The notes under the pieces: generated by a model
What the model was told of the DNA's origin: nothing
The model's input: the letters and a program-made list of their open reading frames with translations, nothing else
Databases searched by the model: none
Position numbers and translations under genes: made by a program
From: Lacrimispora indolis DSM 755
Lineage (GTDB): Bacteria; Bacillota; Clostridia; Lachnospirales; Lachnospiraceae
DNA length: 64,000 bases
Direction of reading: 5' to 3'
NCBI RefSeq assembly: GCF_000526995.1
Contig: NZ_AZUI01000001.1
Location: forward strand, 4,630,001-4,694,000
Shown: positions 52,052 to 60,600 of the stretch, one piece after another
Numbering within the stretch: the stretch's first letter is position 1
How the letters are laid out: each line of letters opens with the position of its first letter

Positions 52052-53653
52052 ATGGATAAAAACCGGAATAGATTTAATGGGCTTGCCAAGTTATATGCAA
52101 GTACGGGTTTGATAGTAGCCTTGATAACTGCTGTTTCACTGGCAGCCTTTGCGGAAACGGGGCATGTTGAAAGCTCATTTGGCGTAAAAGCCAAGGGGGA
52201 AAGAGCAGGAACAAAGGCGACGCCTTCTAGATCATCGAGATCATTGGCGGCACCGTTATTTGCAAAACTTCCGGGACAATCGAGTTTGCAGGAACTGTTG
52301 GAACAGGAATCAGACAATGGAGATGCTATTATTCCTACATGGTTTCAGGTTTCGTTAAATGGAGTGGCCATTGTTAACAGTGATAATTGGAATGTTACTA
52401 TAGAAAGAAATAAGAAAATCAAACCCGATACTGCTGTTAAACACCAGCTAAAAGTGACGATTTATCCACAGGCAAATGGATTGGGGGCCGGAGACAGTGT
52501 AACATGGAATCTGGGGCGGATTGAAGGACTTTCCCTGGAAAGCGAATTCTGGGAAGAGTTAGTTCTAAGCGGAGGAGTCCATGTTGGAGATGTAATGCTT
52601 TGTTATACGGAAAACAGTGATATTATCCTCTATACTGAGTTTAAAGAAGAAGTAAACATGTATTCAAGTATTACAATTACATATTGGTATGATTGTGGTT
52701 TTGTTCCTGTAGATGAACCGACTCAAATTATGTTTGATTTACCGGGATATGATGAACCGATTCCGGCGGTGCTTTTGCCTGAAAACGGAAGTACCACAGA
52801 ACCGGAAGAAACAACTGCAGAAGAAAGCAGTCCGCAGGAGACAACCGAGGAAGAAACAACTGCAGAGGAAAGCAGTCCGTCGGAGGCGACCGAGGAAGAG
52901 ACGACTGCAGAGGAAAGCAGTCTGCAGGAGACAACCGAGGAAGAGACGACTGCAGAGGAAAGTAGTGCGTCGGAGGCGACCGAAGCAGAGACAACCACGG
53001 AGGAAATACCGCCGGAGGAGACACATCGTCCGACAAAAGATTCGGGCTCAGGCAGGGATTCGGGGTCAGACAGAGAAGAAATTACATTTTTAAAAGAAAC
53101 AACAAATCCGGAAAGGATTCCAGAGAGTTCAACAGAGACTGAGACGGAAGCCGAACCTCCGGCAGAAGAATCTCAATTCCAGGAAAAGAATTTGCAAAAC
53201 GAAAAACCGGCTGAAAGTACCGGGGAATCAGAAGAGGCATTGGATATCAACATTTCTTTAGGCACAGAGGTTGTTGCCAGCCATGGGATGCAGTCACTGG
53301 TACTTCCAAATGGGATCCTTACATATAAAATTGTGCTTCGCAATGACAGTGAAGAAGAAATTAAGGATGTTCGTATCCGCGATTATCTTCCGGAGCATAC
53401 CAGTTTTGTTTCAGTGGAAGACGAAGGTATCTATGGTGTTATTGATGGGCAGCAGTATATAACATGGCTGCTGGAAAGAATCCTCCCTGGAGAGGAACGG
53501 GAAATAACCTTTCAAGTAAAGGTGTTTCTTTGTACTCCGCCGGATTATCCGGTTAGGAATCGGGTTTACTGGCAGGCTGATGACGGCAGATCCGCAAACA
53601 ATCAGGAAAGGCCTGAGAATCAGGTGGACTTTCCGTTGATTACCATTGGGTAG
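52052..53653 (+). CDS. secreted protein with Glu/Thr-rich repeats and DUF11-like domain
   Basis: A 533-residue exported protein. A signal peptide ends near AFA (residue 34). Residues 90-240 form a beta-rich domain (WFQVSLNGVAIVNSDNWNVTIERN). About residues 250-325 are a Pro/Glu/Thr/Ser linker made of ETTAEESS-x-x-E-TEE units (at least four copies). The C-terminal domain (LDINISLGTEVVASHG, YKIVLRNDSEEEIKDVRIRDYLP, ITFQVKV) is a DUF11-type Ig-like fold found in surface proteins. No LPxTG motif or C-terminal span is seen, so it is probably held by other components. GAGGTGAAG site present. Confidence 0.8.
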   Translation: MDKNRNRFNGLAKLYASTGLIVALITAVSLAAFAETGHVESSFGVKAKGERAGTKATPSRSSRSLAAPLFAKLPGQSSLQELLEQESDNGDAIIPTWFQVSLNGVAIVNSDNWNVTIERNKKIKPDTAVKHQLKVTIYPQANGLGAGDSVTWNLGRIEGLSLESEFWEELVLSGGVHVGDVMLCYTENSDIILYTEFKEEVNMYSSITITYWYDCGFVPVDEPTQIMFDLPGYDEPIPAVLLPENGSTTEPEETTAEESSPQETTEEETTAEESSPSEATEEETTAEESSLQETTEEETTAEESSASEATEAETTTEEIPPEETHRPTKDSGSGRDSGSDREEITFLKETTNPERIPESSTETETEAEPPAEESQFQEKNLQNEKPAESTGESEEALDINISLGTEVVASHGMQSLVLPNGILTYKIVLRNDSEEEIKDVRIRDYLPEHTSFVSVEDEGIYGVIDGQQYITWLLERILPGEEREITFQVKVFLCTPPDYPVRNRVYWQADDGRSANNQERPENQVDFPLITIG

Positions 53654-53711
53654 AAAGGGCTATTGTACCTTTTATCATTAAATTCAAATATCAAAAAGGA
53701 GAGAAAGAAAA

Positions 53712-54539
53712 ATGAAAAAAAGACTCATAACAGCTTTATTAGCAGGCGTAATGGCATCAAGTATGGTGATGCCGGCAATGGCTGAACCGGGAGGAGCTGT
53801 TCCTGCATCAACCGGCACAGATATATGGGCAGGTGTTATTATCGAAGATAAGGATGCAAAAGTAAAAGTAGAAGTTCCAACTCTGTTTGCATTTGTGGTA
53901 AAAGGTACGACTGACGTAAGTAATACCAGTTCTGTAACCAGTGCAAACGGAGACATATATCTACCAAATGTAAAGGTAGACGTAACCACACCGTCAACGA
54001 ACGGACAAGGTGCGGTTTATAACCTGCAGACAGAAGGGAATCTTACTGTTGAGGGAAAACTGCCATTCACAAACTATTCCACTTTTAAGAATATTTCGGG
54101 TCGAAGAGAAGGTCTTGCAGTTAAAATTAATGGAAATATCAAGAATGAAGGGGATGATGCATCTAGAAAATATTGGACCCATACAACCAGCAGCAACACT
54201 GGAACAGATGATTTTAAGAAATACAATATAAGCATTGATGGAAACAAATTTGATACAGTGGCAAACGGCGGACTTCAGATGTCTGGTGCCGGTATTAACT
54301 TGGCAGCGCCTAACACAGATCCATTAGGTGATTTAAGTTATTCTAACGTAGACAGTAATGATTATGCAACTGTGGGAGAGACTCATCATGCAAAATTCGA
54401 TGTGAGTGTAGGTGGAAAAAAGGGCCAGTATAAGCAGGTGGAAGAGTCTGCAAAGATTGGTAACATTGTATGGACGATCAGCGTAGAGATGCAGGGTGAT
54501 GTCGATACCGCACCTAACGAGGATTATCTTCAGCCTTAA
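53712..54539 (+). CDS. secreted beta-rich structural protein, paralogue 1
   Basis: A 275-residue exported protein of no family I can name. Signal peptide MKKRLITALLAGVMASSMVM...AMA. Directly after it comes PGGAVPASTGTDIWAGVII, a motif shared with the IPKTG protein at 56805. The body alternates strands (VKVEVPTLFAFVVKGT, DIYLPNVKVDVTTPS) and ends with VSVGGKKGQYKQVEESAKIG and NIVWTISVEMQ. It is paralogous over its whole length to the product of 54707. A strong hairpin follows the gene, as often seen after highly expressed subunit genes. I infer a major subunit of a surface structure. Confidence 0.75.
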   Translation: MKKRLITALLAGVMASSMVMPAMAEPGGAVPASTGTDIWAGVIIEDKDAKVKVEVPTLFAFVVKGTTDVSNTSSVTSANGDIYLPNVKVDVTTPSTNGQGAVYNLQTEGNLTVEGKLPFTNYSTFKNISGRREGLAVKINGNIKNEGDDASRKYWTHTTSSNTGTDDFKKYNISIDGNKFDTVANGGLQMSGAGINLAAPNTDPLGDLSYSNVDSNDYATVGETHHAKFDVSVGGKKGQYKQVEESAKIGNIVWTISVEMQGDVDTAPNEDYLQP

Positions 54540-54587
54540 TTTAATGTAAGGAAAGTATATAAGAACCAATGATGATAAGACAAGATC

Positions 54588-54618
54588 CCGGAAGAATCTC
54601 TGAAAAGAGATTCTCCGG
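54588..54618 (+). promoter_or_regulatory. intra-operon hairpin between the two paralogues
   Basis: CCGGA-A-GAATCTCT pairs with AGAGATTC-TCCGG around a short loop. There is no T-run, so it is more likely an mRNA stabiliser or partial terminator that sets the first paralogue at a higher level. Confidence 0.5.
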
Positions 54619-54706
54619 AGATTTGTTGCGAATAAACTGCAGGGAAAAGAGCTGTTTACTTGCAAGAGATTTCCGGAATAAGCCTGAATGGAAAAGAGGA
54701 AAATAA

Positions 54707-55561
54707 ATGAATCATATGGGACGGTGGAAAAAATATAAAGTCAGACTTGCAGCAGTTGGATTAATATGTGTGATCAGTCTGCGCTTTTCTGCATTAGCAA
54801 GCGAAGGCCCGACATCCAATGTATGGCTGAGTGTCACTCAGATACCATCGGAAGCAAGGGTTTCAGTAACCGTACCTTTGGCATATGGATTTGTAGTGCG
54901 TGGAAGTGTTGACAGCGGTGATACGTATCCGGTATCAGTTGAGAATGGAAACTTACTTGTGCCGAATGTAAAGGTATTTGTCAGTGTACCCTCCGGTTCC
55001 GGAGCAGGAACAACGGCAGAGTATGAATTGCAGACCATATCGGAAGATATGATCCCACTCCTGAATTACTCAACAGATGTAAGAGAAGAGCACCTGGACG
55101 AAGAGAATCCTCCGAGAGAGGGATTGCCGGTTGAGCTAAAGCCCTTTATTGCAAGTAATGAAAGCGATAGCGGGAAGACGCATCACTGGAAAGTGGTGAG
55201 TTATGATCCGACATGGGATGGAGCTTCGTCGCCGACTAATTTTAAAGAGTATCAGATGCTAATAGATAATGTTGCATTTTCTGATCCTGGACAAATGACA
55301 ATCAGTTATGAAGATGGCAGCACGGAGCTTAAGGATGTGTTTTGGTATGCTGATATAATTGCCTTGAGCCCACCGGAAGATGTGCTGACAAATGGCTATA
55401 CTGCGGCGGGAACTGCTCATATACCTTCAGAAACATATGTCACAGTAGGCGTCAAAACAGGTGGAATGCAGAATGAGTATAAGCAGGTTGAAGAGTCACT
55501 GAAAGTCGGAGCGATTTTTTGGCAGGTAATACCGGGGGAACTTTCGGAGGTTATGCCGTAA
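54707..55561 (+). CDS. secreted beta-rich structural protein, paralogue 2
   Basis: A 284-residue exported protein, paralogue of 53712. It has a signal peptide with basic start (GRWKKYKVRLAAVGL...ALA), then SNVWLSVTQIPSEARVSVTV, VPLAYGFVVRGSVD, LLVPNVKVFVSVPSG, YELQT, and near the end VGVKTGGMQNEYKQVEESLKVG followed by AIFWQVIPGE. Shared blocks with 53712 are VxVPxxxxFVVxG, LPNVKV, LQT and the QYKQVEES motif. It lacks the GGAVP motif of paralogue 1. I infer a second, perhaps minor, subunit of the same structure. Confidence 0.75.
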   Translation: MNHMGRWKKYKVRLAAVGLICVISLRFSALASEGPTSNVWLSVTQIPSEARVSVTVPLAYGFVVRGSVDSGDTYPVSVENGNLLVPNVKVFVSVPSGSGAGTTAEYELQTISEDMIPLLNYSTDVREEHLDEENPPREGLPVELKPFIASNESDSGKTHHWKVVSYDPTWDGASSPTNFKEYQMLIDNVAFSDPGQMTISYEDGSTELKDVFWYADIIALSPPEDVLTNGYTAAGTAHIPSETYVTVGVKTGGMQNEYKQVEESLKVGAIFWQVIPGELSEVMP

Positions 55562-55600
55562 TTGATCTTTAATATAAAAGAAACGTAAAGGATTGGAAAA

Positions 55601-56146
55601 ATGACACTACAAAAAGAAAAGAAAAAAAGCAAGTTGTTATGGATCATAATTTTTCTCCTGCTGCTTTTGATTGGAGTTGGATCAGGTATCTATTATCAGA
55701 TGACCAGAGACAATAATTTAAGCCGTTTAACAAGAGATGAGTTGGCTTTGGGTGGTATGCTTCCAGGTAAGACAGACCAGGAAATCGCGGATATATTAGG
55801 TGCCAAGGTAGCGGAAGGCATGGTGGATATCGGAATTGCTGCCGGTCCGGTATTTGAATATGGAGGAAAGAAAGGGAGGATTGCAATTGAGAATATTGCG
55901 GCTAACCATTATTCTTTTCAGGTTGATATCAGGTTGGATGACACTGGAGATGTTGTTTATCAGTCGGGATTGATTGATCCGGGATTTTATATTGAATATA
56001 TCGAGTTAAATAAAACGCTTCAGGCAGGAGATTATCAGGCGACAGCACACTTTACCACATACTCATTGGATGAGACTGAGGATAAGATCTCCGAGGCAAA
56101 TGTAAAACTTGTACTTCATGTGATGGAGGGTGCATTCTATCAATGA
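55601..56146 (+). CDS. membrane-anchored protein with C-terminal beta domain, paralogue A
   Basis: A 181-residue protein. A cytoplasmic Lys-rich start (MTLQKEKKKSKL) and one span (LWIIIFLLLLLIGVGSGIYY) lead to an outside domain with DDTGDVVYQSGLIDPGFYIE and LNKTLQAGDYQATAHF. The pattern TG-VVY-S-L--PG-YIE-I-L is repeated in the next gene. I have seen such proteins beside other clostridial surface loci but know no function. The stop overlaps the next start (ATGA). Confidence 0.75.
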   Translation: MTLQKEKKKSKLLWIIIFLLLLLIGVGSGIYYQMTRDNNLSRLTRDELALGGMLPGKTDQEIADILGAKVAEGMVDIGIAAGPVFEYGGKKGRIAIENIAANHYSFQVDIRLDDTGDVVYQSGLIDPGFYIEYIELNKTLQAGDYQATAHFTTYSLDETEDKISEANVKLVLHVMEGAFYQ

Positions 56147-56679
56147 AGCTCAATCACTGCAAAAATCGCTATTACTTAATATTTACAGCCGTTGCCTGCC
56201 TGCTGGCCGGTTCGTTTTTTGCCGGCATGGGCTTGCAGAAAATAGTTGGCAGCCAGAAACTCCGAAAAGAGTATGCCACATCAGAACTCCAGTGGAAACA
56301 AGAACTGGCTGAAGGTGAAGATGCTGCTATTGTAAGAGATTTGAGAAATCAGGAATTGGTCGAAAATATGAAATATGTTTCTTTGGAACGTCAGATTTAT
56401 TTTGATTATGCTGATGCTTTCGGAGAAGCCAGGATTGCAAATGGAAGTGAGAATAAATTCAGCTGTACTGTAAGAATAGTTCGGGATGCAACCGGAGAAG
56501 TGGTTTATGAATCTGATTTGCTTGAACCTGGATATTACATTGAAAAAATTCGCTTGGCTGGCGGTCTTAAACAAGGGTTTTATCCCTGTACTGCGGTTTG
56601 GGATTTTTATACACAAGGTGAAGAATATGCAGGGGAAACGGCTTGGAACGTGGTTGTGATTATTAAGTCTGCGAACTAA
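56143..56679 (+). CDS. membrane-anchored protein with C-terminal beta domain, paralogue B
   Basis: A 178-residue protein with one N-terminal span (YYLIFTAVACLLAGSFFAGMGL) and a coiled, charged stretch (residues 40-75) before the outside domain DATGEVVYESDLLEPGYYIEKIRLAGGLKQGFYPCTAVW. It is homologous to the preceding gene product and coupled to it by a 4-bp overlap, so the two may form a heteromer at the membrane, e.g. a base for the secreted proteins. Function is inferred only from topology and order. Confidence 0.75.
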   Translation: MKLNHCKNRYYLIFTAVACLLAGSFFAGMGLQKIVGSQKLRKEYATSELQWKQELAEGEDAAIVRDLRNQELVENMKYVSLERQIYFDYADAFGEARIANGSENKFSCTVRIVRDATGEVVYESDLLEPGYYIEKIRLAGGLKQGFYPCTAVWDFYTQGEEYAGETAWNVVVIIKSAN

Positions 56680-56804
56680 GGGCCGGGAAAAGGAACAAGA
56701 GTTAAAAAAATGACGGCTTAGCCTGTTGGGCGGAATGGCTGTGACTGGATGCGGCTGACAGCCATGTACTTTATCAACAAATACATAGAACAGAGGTAGA
56801 TATT

Positions 56805-57608
56805 ATGGATAGAAAAAAGCTCCTGTTTTCATGGCCGATATGCAGCTTATTGATTCTGCTTGTTTGCTTTCCGGTCTGGGCGGACGGGAAAAGTTCAGGC
56901 GGTGGAGCTGTTCCGAAAGGAAATGGAGATACCGATATTATGGCAGGTGTAGTCGTTGATTATATGGGGAAAATGCGTTTTCTGGTTCTGGATATTGAAT
57001 CCAATAATCCACTTGAAGGCGTGTCTGTAGAAATTTTCATCCCTAGCCTGAACCGTTATGTTTTGTTTGGCATGACAGACAGTAGCGGTATTTATGAGTT
57101 GGAGGTGGTCAATAGTACCGCTCTTTCTGCACCGGAAAGTGAACAGTTCATCAAAGATGGTGACAATTATATATCTAATGGTATGCTGGTGTATCTAAGC
57201 AGTAATAGAGTTCGGTACCGGGTTTATAAAGCGGGCTGGAATCCCTATCCCCGAAGTGGACGATATACATTGAAGGGTGGAAAGGAACCGGAGACGGTTA
57301 CCATATATTTGTATCAGAGAAATGGCAATGATAGCGATGACGATGATGCAGGCTCTAAAAAGGTTGTTCCGGGAGAAGGAAGCATTCCTTTGGAAGAGCT
57401 GCCTTCTGAAATTCCGGATAAAATCCCTCCATTGAGCCACAGTGAGGGAACCTCCGGAATCCCTAAAACCGGTGTGGAAGGAGCTCTTTATTATTGGGCA
57501 TTAGGCTTAATATTCTTTCTCCTTGCAGGAGGGGCAATCTGGAAATTGTCAAGGCCGGATACTAAGAGTAAAGAGACGAAAAGGAGAGAACAGAATGATA
57601 AAACTTAA
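56805..57608 (+). CDS. IPKTG-anchored surface protein with carboxypeptidase-regulatory-like domain
   Basis: A 267-residue wall protein. Signal peptide ends VWA (about residue 26). Next comes GGGAVPKGNGDTDIMAGVVVD, which matches the start of the mature 53712 product. Residues 60-165 resemble a Cna-B/carboxypeptidase regulatory-like fold (LEGVSVEIFIPSLNRYVLFGMTDSSGIYELEV). An acidic linker follows, then the sortase-type motif IPKTG (about 219-223), a membrane span and a basic tail. It overlaps the giant gene by 14 bp. Likely role: wall anchor of the assembly. Confidence 0.8.
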   Translation: MDRKKLLFSWPICSLLILLVCFPVWADGKSSGGGAVPKGNGDTDIMAGVVVDYMGKMRFLVLDIESNNPLEGVSVEIFIPSLNRYVLFGMTDSSGIYELEVVNSTALSAPESEQFIKDGDNYISNGMLVYLSSNRVRYRVYKAGWNPYPRSGRYTLKGGKEPETVTIYLYQRNGNDSDDDDAGSKKVVPGEGSIPLEELPSEIPDKIPPLSHSEGTSGIPKTGVEGALYYWALGLIFFLLAGGAIWKLSRPDTKSKETKRREQNDKT

Positions 57609-60600
57609 AAGATTTACAGCCATCCTTTTATGCTTGCTTATGATCTTTCCCGCTCAGGAACTTATGGTTCTGGCAGAAACCACATCAAAAAACAATGAAC
57701 AGATAGAGGAAATGTCTTCGTCAGATAAAATTGAAGACGGAACAGACGGGATAGAGGAAACTCTGCCATCAGACATAACTGAAGATGGAACAGATTGGAT
57801 AGAGGAAACTTTGCCGCCAGAATCCGTTGAAGACGGAACAGACCGGATAGAGGAAACTTTGCCATTAGAACCAATTGAGAGTGAAGAAGGCCAAATAGAG
57901 GAAACCTCACCGTCAGAATCCATTGAAGACGGAAACCGGATAGAGGAAACTCTGCCATTAAAACCAATTGAGAGTGAAGAAAACCGAATAGAGGAAACTC
58001 TGCCATTAGAGCCAATTGAGCGTGGAGGGGAACGCATTAAGGAAACGTTGCCATTAGAACCTTTGACTGATGATGCTCATGCAATATATTGGAATCCGGG
58101 CGGTCAGCTGCCGGTGGTGTTAGCGACCGCATCAAATGCTGAAGCAACTGCATCCAATGCAACCATGTCCAATGCAACTTCAACCAAGGTAAGAATGGGG
58201 AGGGATACTGCCAATGGACGGAGTCCTGCAAAGCCTGTAAAAACTCTTAAAAAGGCAATTGAGCGTGCAGAAGAACTGATGGAGAAAGAAGAACTGGATC
58301 CTTCTGATATTACTATTTATGCAATGAATCCGATGGAGGTGAAAGACGGGGAACTGTATGTATTAAATGCAGGAAATATCCGCATAGCATCCTGGCCGGA
58401 ACGCCCTTATGAAAGTGACGCGTTGTTTTATGTGAATGGCGGACAATTAACATTGACGAATGCTCTGCTTGAGGCAGAAGTTCCGGATTATGACCCTGAT
58501 GATACAGAATTGGTTTATGTCCGAGGCGGTGTCCTTCAAATAGGTCAGAATGTCAATATTAATGGTTGCGTTGTAATGGATTATTGCAGTGAGCAGGAAA
58601 ATATAGAGCGGAAAGAAGATACGGCATCTCCTTCTAACGCCGGGGATACAGATTACACGGCAGCGGCAGAAAATGAACGAATTGAGAAAATGCTTCCACT
58701 GAAACCGATGGCCTCAACCGCCAGTCAAACAAAGGCGGCAGGAGAAGCAGCCTTTGATATCGATAATTATACTTTAGATACCGATGAAGATAATATTGAA
58801 CTGCTGGTGGATAAGGTGTCTGCAAGTACCTGGAAAGATCCGATTATCGAGTTGACGGAAGGATTTGACGGTGGCAGCGGCGAGTATCTTCTGAAACTGC
58901 GGGATGATGGCATGGCAGAATCACGGGAACTGGTGACAACCCTTTATGCGGATGAAGCAACTGAGGAAGAATTTTTGGACTATTTTACTCTGGCAGAATC
59001 CGATAACTGGAACCTGGAGGTCGAGACTGAGGCAGCTGTTCAGTTAAGAGATACTGGTTCAGAAAGTAAAATCATGTCCCGGTCTTTTACCTTTGAGGCA
59101 GATACATTGACCAGTAAGACTCTGATTGCAAGCCGTTCTATAGGTGAAGCAAAGGTTATTTACTGGAACCCGGGAGCAGCTATGACCATTGATGAGGAGG
59201 TTTATCCGGCAGGCGATGATGCATTATATGATGGATCAAACCCACGTGCTCCTCTTAAAACCTGGAGCGCAGCAGCCGAGGAGGCTAAAAAGTCCAATGG
59301 AATTGTTGTAGCCATGCGATCCCTGAACTTGGGGGATGAAAATGCTGGTGAATATTTGGAGCGGCTTCCCGATGGAGAGTTTTACCTGGCTTCTGCCGAA
59401 GAATCATTGATAACTCCACTTGGCACATGGAATTCCACCGCACAGCCGGCAATCATCATACCGGAAAACAAGACTCTGGTTGTAGAAAATCTTTACCTTG
59501 GAGGAATGTATGATAACAGCGGCAATGAGTCCGAAGCTCAGACGATCCTGGTAAATGAGGGAAATCTGATTATCGAAAAGAATGTCAGGACGGAAGAAAA
59601 GGGATACATTCAGATCAATGCTTTCCCAGATTTAGCAGATCATCCGGTACAGGTATGCAGTGTGGATAATATTCATGATGGTGATCTGAGAATATTCTTT
59701 GGCGGTATTAATAAGAACGTAGCTTACCGGTATGTGGATGTAGTGGTACCTGGCGGGGATTTGGCAGCATCAATCACCGATGATAATACAGACCCGATTG
59801 CAAAAGCAGATTCTGTGGGTCAGGCGCTGCTTGGCCGGATAAAACTGCACAGTAACAACCGGTCTGTGGCAAATCTCGGCCTTTCAAGTATTGACTGGTC
59901 ACTGCGCCAGGATACTGGAGAGGATGACAGCATTGTAAATGCTCAGAATATTGAACTTTATGCAATTTATTATTTTGATGGTATTTATATTGATGGTGTA
60001 AACGGCGATGACAGAAATTATGGTTCATCTTGTGACTATCCGGTGAAAACCTGGACTAGAGCAAGAGCTATCTGGCAGATTGAGATGGCTAAAAGTCTGC
60101 AGGCCAGACAAGACGCAGCAGGTATGGCATTGGATAAAATTGAAGAAGACTTTCCGATGCCGGAAGTAATTTATATTTGCAATACTGTGACCATAGACTC
60201 TGCCGGTGAACCGGAATGGGAACTGGAAACCAGTTATGACTATGCGAGAGGTACTGACGTTACGACAGAGGTCGTATCTCATATTGATCAAATTGCAGGT
60301 CAGGGAGAGGGAAATACTGCACCCCGTCACGAAGTTCCAAAAACTTTGATCAAAGTAACAGGAAGCGGTGTTTTGAGCATACGAGACGTATTTATACGTA
60401 ATATGGTGGATGACACTGACAGCGTTACGGTTAACGTAGAAGCAGGTGGAACGCTGAACTTAAGGGGAAATACCACTCTGAACGGAACACGGCTGAACAG
60501 TACAGAGTTTGACCAGAAGGATCTCACCCTGGGTAACCACGTAACGGTTACCGGAGGCAGCCGCTTTGTGATGGAAGCGGGCTGGACCGGTTCGATTGAG

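Noticed and set aside
53712..57608. WxL-type surface locus
   Set aside because: NIVWTISV resembles a WxL motif, but the second WxL motif and the DUF916/DUF3324 partners are not recognisable.
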